Assembly: GCF_034096925.1 (NCBI RefSeq)
Contig: NZ_JAWZSQ010000009.1
Span: 1 to 64,000 of the forward strand
From: Patulibacter defluvii
GTDB taxonomy: Bacteria > Actinomycetota > Thermoleophilia > Solirubrobacterales > Solirubrobacteraceae
Direction of reading: 5' to 3'
DNA length: 64,000 bases
Shown: one piece after another, positions 60,170 through 64,000 of the stretch
Layout of the letters: the number at the start of each line of letters is the position of its first letter
How positions within the stretch are numbered: position 1 is the stretch's first letter
Position numbers and translations under genes: made by a program
The notes under the pieces: generated by a model
The model's database searches: none
What the model saw: the letters and a program-made list of their open reading frames with translations, nothing else
What the model was told of the DNA's origin: nothing

Positions 60170-60182
60170 GCGGACCGTGGGC

Positions 60183-61379
60183 TCAAGCGGGCGGCGGCCC
60201 TGCCGCCCGCGGCGGCTCGCTCGGCGGCATCGGGCCGCCGCTGACCGCCGCGCGGCAGATCGCCGCCACCGCGGCCGCGTAGCGCCCCGGCTCGAACGAC
60301 GACCGCAGCGCCGTCGCCGCGGCGCCGCCGAGCCGGTCCGCTCGTTCGCGGTCGTCGAGCAGCGCTCCCAGCTCCCGGCCCCACCGCTGCGGCTGGCGGG
60401 GCGGGATCAGGAGCCCGTCCTCGCCGTCGCGGATCACCTCCGGCGGCCCGCCGCTGTCGGCCGCGACGACCACGCAGCCGCTCCACATCCCCTCGATCAC
60501 GGTGCGCCCGAACGGCTCGCTCCACGAGGGCACGAGCAGCACGTCGATCGCCCGCAGCAGCTCCGGCACGTCCTCGCGCTGGCCGAGCAGCCGCACGCGG
60601 TCGCCGACCCCCAGCTCTTCCGCCAGCCGCGGCAAGCCGGTGGCGTAGCCGTCGGCGTCGAAGCGGCCCTTGGGGAACATCGCCTCGCCGATCAGGAGCA
60701 GCTGCCACGGCCGCGTGGTCGGCATCGCCGCGACCGCCCGGATCGCGTCGTCCTGGGCCTTCTTCGGCGCCAGGTAGGCGATCACCGCGAGCAGCGCGGT
60801 CTCGTCGTCGACCCCGAGCCCGGCCCGCACCGCACGCTCGTCGACCGTGGCCGCCTGGGCGAAGCGGGTCCGATCGACCGCGTTGTAGACCACCCGTACC
60901 GGAGCCTGGCCGGTCGGCAGCGTCCGCGCCGTCGAGTGGCTGTTGGCGATCACGGCCGCGCAGCGGCGCAGGATCGGCGCGTGCGCCAGCCGTCCGGCCG
61001 GACCGGCCGGCAGGTGCTCGCGCGCGTAGCCGACGACCGGGACCGACTGCGGCACGAGCACCGCGGCCAGCGCCGCCCGTGCGGTGTTGCCGACGATCAC
61101 GTCGATCCGGTCGCGACGGACGATCCGCCGCAGGGCCGCGCCGGCCCGCAGCATCGCGGCGACGCCCCGCGGGGTGTCGATCGGATGCGGACGGAAGCTG
61201 ACGTCGAAGAGCGGGATCTCGCGGTGGATCGCCCCGACGGCCACGGCCCGCTCGGCGAGCGGGCCGGCCGGTGCCGCCAGCACGACCTCGACGTCGGCCG
61301 GCCGGTGCTCGATCGCGGCCAGCAACGACCGCTCGCTCCCGGCGACCACCCCGGTATGGCTGACCCACAACACCCGCAT
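60183..61379 (-). CDS. GT4 family glycosyltransferase
   Basis: 398 residues. The N-terminal loop is VSHTGVVAGSERSLLAAI, and the acceptor domain has VIVGNTARAAL. The donor domain has VIAYLAPKKAQDDAIRA, LLGQREDVPELL and an EX7E motif in SEPFGRTVIEGMWSGCVVV. The C-terminus is Pro-rich. It is divergent from the clan GH-A glycosidase gene. The sugar and acceptor are unknown; a role in surface polysaccharide synthesis follows from the context. Confidence 0.88.
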   Translation of the reverse strand: MRVLWVSHTGVVAGSERSLLAAIEHRPADVEVVLAAPAGPLAERAVAVGAIHREIPLFDVSFRPHPIDTPRGVAAMLRAGAALRRIVRRDRIDVIVGNTARAALAAVLVPQSVPVVGYAREHLPAGPAGRLAHAPILRRCAAVIANSHSTARTLPTGQAPVRVVYNAVDRTRFAQAATVDERAVRAGLGVDDETALLAVIAYLAPKKAQDDAIRAVAAMPTTRPWQLLLIGEAMFPKGRFDADGYATGLPRLAEELGVGDRVRLLGQREDVPELLRAIDVLLVPSWSEPFGRTVIEGMWSGCVVVAADSGGPPEVIRDGEDGLLIPPRQPQRWGRELGALLDDRERADRLGGAAATALRSSFEPGRYAAAVAAICRAAVSGGPMPPSEPPRAAGPPPA

Positions 61380-61449
61380 CGGCTACACGTCCCCGTTCGT
61401 GACGTGCAGGACGGTGACAGAAAACCAGGCGCGCCGCGGGACCCGTCAC

Positions 61450-61455
61450 TAGCGT
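61450..61455 (+). promoter_or_regulatory. leaderless-type -10 (TAGCGT) of the GH-A glycosidase
   Basis: TAGCGT ends six bases before the ATG at 61462. Confidence 0.45.
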
Positions 61456-61461
61456 TGGGCG

Positions 61462-62736
61462 ATGACATGGGTCAACCGCGCGCGCCGGGTCAGCGCGCTC
61501 CTCCTGATCGCCCTCGCCGCGGCTCTCGGCCTGGCCTCGGGCGCCTCCGCTGTCGTCCCCGATCCAGGCGGCGACGCCACCATCGATCAGCCGGTGCCGG
61601 TGTCGGGGAAGCTGCTCGGCGTCGCGCTCGGTGCCGATCCCGATCGCACCGGCGGCCAGCTCACCAGCGCGATCGCCGCGATGCAGGCGGCCGGTATCAC
61701 GCACTACCGCGACAGCATCAGCTGGAACGACTTCCGGGGCTACGTCTCGCCGACCGTTCCGGTCCCGTCGTTCTTCGATCCGGTCACCACTCCGATCGGC
61801 ACCACCACGGGCGTGCCCGCCGAGCTGATCAGCCTCGACCGCCGCTACACCGCGCTCGTGAGCGCCGGGATCACCCCGGTTTACACCAACACCGGCGCCC
61901 CGGTGTGGTCGTCGCGCTACGCCCCGTGCGCGAAGAACGGCACGCTCTGGGCGACGCTGAACTACAGCCTCTGCGCCCAGTGGCTGAGCTACGGCAGCTC
62001 CAAGCAGGGCTACCACCCGACCGCGGCCTTCTACCCGCAGTTCCAGCTCTGGGTCAAGGCCGTGGCCCGCCGCTACCCCGCCGCGATCATCGAGGGCTGG
62101 AACGAGCCCGACGGCCAGTTCCGCGGCCAGACCACGGCGTGGGGCTGGCAGGGGATCGCCTCGCAGCCCGAGGAGCTGGCCGAGGAGCACTGCCAGCTCT
62201 ACGCCGCGGTCAAGAGCGTCGACCCGAACCGGATCGTGCTCTCCCCGGCCTTCGGCGACACCGAGGGCACGCCGTGGTACATCCCCGGCTTCACGACCGC
62301 GGTCGGCAGCGACCGCACCTGCTGGGACCGCTTCTCGTTGCACGCGTACGTCGGCACGACGATCACCGGCGACGACACGCCGTTGGCACGGCTGTTCCAG
62401 ATCACCCGCGACGCCCGCAGCGGGATCTCCGACACCACACCGATCTGGGTCACCGAGTTCGGGCTGTCGACCACCGACAAGGCCCACTCGAGCCAGCCGG
62501 CGAACAACACCGAGGCCGACCAGAAGGCCGTCGTCCGCGGGCTCTACAACAAGTTCATGGCGATGTCCGACGTCCAGGCCGCGTTCCCGTTCTCGCTCCG
62601 CGACAACTGGGACATCGACGCCGGCACGTCGACCTCGCCGAAGTGGGGCTACGGCCTGGCCCGCACCGACTGGACCCCCAAGCTGGCCTTCTGCCACTTC
62701 GTGGGCCAGGCGGGCAACACCTACACCGGCTGCTGA
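61462..62736 (+). CDS. secreted clan GH-A glycoside hydrolase (GH39/GH5-like)
   Basis: 424 residues. The signal peptide (RVSALLLIALAAALGLASG) is followed by a TIM-barrel. The acid/base Glu215 lies in EGWNEPDG and the nucleophile Glu332 in IWVTEFGLS, the clan GH-A pair at strands 4 and 7. Paired Cys residues (CAKNG/LCAQW, and the C-terminal CHF/GC) suggest disulfides. It probably trims an extracellular polysaccharide made by the adjacent glycosyltransferases. Confidence 0.85.
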   Translation: MTWVNRARRVSALLLIALAAALGLASGASAVVPDPGGDATIDQPVPVSGKLLGVALGADPDRTGGQLTSAIAAMQAAGITHYRDSISWNDFRGYVSPTVPVPSFFDPVTTPIGTTTGVPAELISLDRRYTALVSAGITPVYTNTGAPVWSSRYAPCAKNGTLWATLNYSLCAQWLSYGSSKQGYHPTAAFYPQFQLWVKAVARRYPAAIIEGWNEPDGQFRGQTTAWGWQGIASQPEELAEEHCQLYAAVKSVDPNRIVLSPAFGDTEGTPWYIPGFTTAVGSDRTCWDRFSLHAYVGTTITGDDTPLARLFQITRDARSGISDTTPIWVTEFGLSTTDKAHSSQPANNTEADQKAVVRGLYNKFMAMSDVQAAFPFSLRDNWDIDAGTSTSPKWGYGLARTDWTPKLAFCHFVGQAGNTYTGC

Positions 62737-62785
62737 TCGCCAGCGCCTGACCGGACCCGGGGCGGCACGCGCCGCCCCGGACCGC

Positions 62786-63538
62786 TCACGGCTTGACCAG
62801 CACGCCGACCGCGTCCGAGGGCCCGCGCACGACCAGCGCCGGGTGGACCCCGACCTCGTTGGCGAAGTCGGTGATCGACGGCGTCCAGACGTCGTCGCAG
62901 ACGAGCAGGCCGCCGGAGGCGATGTGCGGCCAGGCGGCGCGGAACTCCTCGACCTGCGCGCGGTAGGAGTGATCGGCGTCGTGGATCGAGAGCCCGACGG
63001 TGCCGGCCTCGGCCAGTGCCTCCGGCAGCAGCCGCCGCGAGGGTCCGAGCCGCAGGTCCCAGCGGTGGCGGACGGCGTCCGGCACCAGCTCGCCGGTGGT
63101 GACCTCGGCGTCGCGGATCCCCGGCAGGTCGATGCTGATCAGGCGGCCCGTGCCGACTCGCTCCATCGCCGCCAGCAGCACCGCCGACGTGTAGCCGCGC
63201 TGGACGCCGGTCTCGACGACCGTCTCGGGCCGACGCGCCAGCACCGTGGTTCCGACGATCCGCAGCAGCGGGCCGCGCGAGGCGAACGACCCGTCGCCCG
63301 CCGCCTGCTCGGGGTGCTCGAGCTGGCCCTCGAGCGCTTCGCGGCCGGCCGCGTCGACGCCCAGCACCTGCTCGATCAGGGTCTCGACCGGCAACGTCAG
63401 GTCGGCGAGCGCCTCCAGGTCGAGGGACTTCTCCCCCCGTTCCTTGCGCGTTCGCGCCTGCCGCACCCGCTCGCCGATCCACGTCGGATCGGCGGCGAAT
63501 CGCCGCGCCACGTCCTTGACCCGTCCCAACCCCGGCAT
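62786..63538 (-). CDS. class I SAM-dependent methyltransferase (Methyltransf_24-like)
   Basis: 250 residues. The SAM-binding motif I is VVETGVQRGYTSAVLLAAM near residue 108, motif II-like LISIDLPG follows, and LSIHDADHSYRAQVEEFRA matches the cephalosporin-hydroxylase/macrocin-O-methyltransferase-like family. It probably methylates a sugar in a surface glycan. It is divergent from the last glycosyltransferase; the ATG is nine bases after a TAGACT element. Confidence 0.85.
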   Translation of the reverse strand: MPGLGRVKDVARRFAADPTWIGERVRQARTRKERGEKSLDLEALADLTLPVETLIEQVLGVDAAGREALEGQLEHPEQAAGDGSFASRGPLLRIVGTTVLARRPETVVETGVQRGYTSAVLLAAMERVGTGRLISIDLPGIRDAEVTTGELVPDAVRHRWDLRLGPSRRLLPEALAEAGTVGLSIHDADHSYRAQVEEFRAAWPHIASGGLLVCDDVWTPSITDFANEVGVHPALVVRGPSDAVGVLVKP

Positions 63539-63547
63539 AGGGCCCGC

Positions 63548-63553
63548 AGTCTA
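63548..63553 (-). promoter_or_regulatory. leaderless-type -10 (TAGACT) of methyltransferase
   Basis: On the minus strand TAGACT ends nine bases before the ATG at 63538. Confidence 0.45.
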
Positions 63554-63586
63554 CGGGCGCCGGCGACGATCTCCACCTGCGGTCCG

Positions 63587-63592
63587 TACGAT
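63587..63592 (+). promoter_or_regulatory. leaderless-type -10 (TACGAT) of GT4 gene
   Basis: TACGAT ends six bases before the GTG at 63599. Confidence 0.4.
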
Positions 63593-63598
63593 GCGCCC

Positions 63599-64000
63599 GT
63601 GCCCCGGGTCCTGGTCGTCCACGACTTCGCGGAGACCTTCGGCGGAGCCGAACGCGTCACCGCCGAACTGCTGGCCGCGTTCCCCGGGAGCGAGCTGCAC
63701 GTGATCGCCGGTCGCCAGCAGGTGGCCGAGCAGATCGGCGCCGGCGACCGCTGGCATCCGCTGCTGCCGGCCCGCACCCGGTTGCTGCGCCACTACCGCC
63801 TGGGCGCGCCGCTCTACCCCCTGCTCGCGCGCCGCTGGCGACTGCCGGAGGCGGACCTGGTGGTGTCCTCCAGTTACGGCTACGCCCACGGCGCCCAGGC
63901 GCCGAACCGCCCGCCCCACCTCTGCTACTGCCACTCGCCGCTGCGCCATGTCTGGAGCGACGCGCACGACTACTCGACCGGGCCGCTGGCCCGACCCGGC
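63599..64000 (+). CDS. GT4 family glycosyltransferase, N-terminal part (runs off window)
   Basis: 134 codons are visible with no stop. The start VLVVHDFAETFGGAERVTAE has the glycine loop of GT4 acceptor domains, and HLCYCHSPLRHVW is a family hallmark at the domain's centre. The donor-binding half lies beyond the window. It belongs with the surrounding surface-glycan genes. Confidence 0.85.
   Translation, partial: MPRVLVVHDFAETFGGAERVTAELLAAFPGSELHVIAGRQQVAEQIGAGDRWHPLLPARTRLLRHYRLGAPLYPLLARRWRLPEADLVVSSSYGYAHGAQAPNRPPHLCYCHSPLRHVWSDAHDYSTGPLARPG

Overview
The window is very GC-rich, almost every base is coding, GTG starts are frequent, and many genes have a TANNNT element 6-11 bases before the start codon with no Shine-Dalgarno sequence. 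Together with HtaA-family heme proteins, a collagen-like secreted protein starting with an 'SYAAITITSRNVKDNSL'-type segment, and PhoP/RegX3-style GTTCAC direct repeats, this points to an actinobacterium. My best inference is class Thermoleophilia (Solirubrobacter/Conexibacter/Patulibacter-like); no rRNA is present to confirm it.

1-9.2 kb is a heme-acquisition locus. It holds the C-terminus of a membrane-anchored surface protein, a single-ORF fusion of a HugZ-type heme-degrading domain to a periplasmic-type heme-binding protein, the permease (hmuU) and ATPase (hmuV), and four tandem secreted HtaA-like proteins in two sequence types. The first and last HtaA genes share a 15-base DtxR/IdeR-like motif upstream. 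9.2-16 kb carries regulators paired with small metabolic genes: a GlxA-type AraC regulator opposite an oxidoreductase, phnA, TetR plus an MFS transporter, and a P450 opposite a second TetR. tRNA-Gly(CCC) follows.

16.2-29.6 kb is mostly housekeeping: ccmG/ccmH/ccdA-type cytochrome c maturation genes, a collagen-like protein, argS, an APH(6)-type kinase, rlmH with an M48 protease, a phosphoesterase, a lipoprotein with a membrane Ser/Thr kinase, tgt, hsp20, and a MarR/WrbA pair sharing a divergent operator. 29.7-36.6 kb has the glycolytic operon gap-pgk-tpiA-gpmI and uvrC. 36.7-40.6 kb has two TadE-like pilin-type proteins followed by a fusion of a TadG-like anchor, a VanY-type carboxypeptidase and a lytic transglycosylase, then a PIN-domain toxin with an unusual partner.

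40.7-48.6 kb is a phosphate regulon. It contains a PhoB/RegX3-type response regulator, phoU, pstB, a fused pstC-pstA, pstS, a stand-alone winged-helix protein that resembles the response regulator without its receiver, and a DUF47/PhoU-like gene. PHO-box-like 11-base direct repeats precede the response regulator, pstS and the stand-alone regulator. Next to it, 48.6-57.1 kb holds a tightly packed operon (PHP-glycosyltransferase fusion, glycosyltransferase, deacetylase, GH63-like hydrolase) divergent from a GH31 glycosidase. The intergenic region between them carries two further PHO-box-like repeats, which suggests phosphate-controlled glycolipid or glycan remodelling. 57.1-64 kb is an exopolysaccharide/surface-glycan region with an RTX-like secreted protein, three GT4 glycosyltransferases, a clan GH-A secreted glycosidase, a secreted protein of unknown role and a methyltransferase. 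The last glycosyltransferase runs off the window end.
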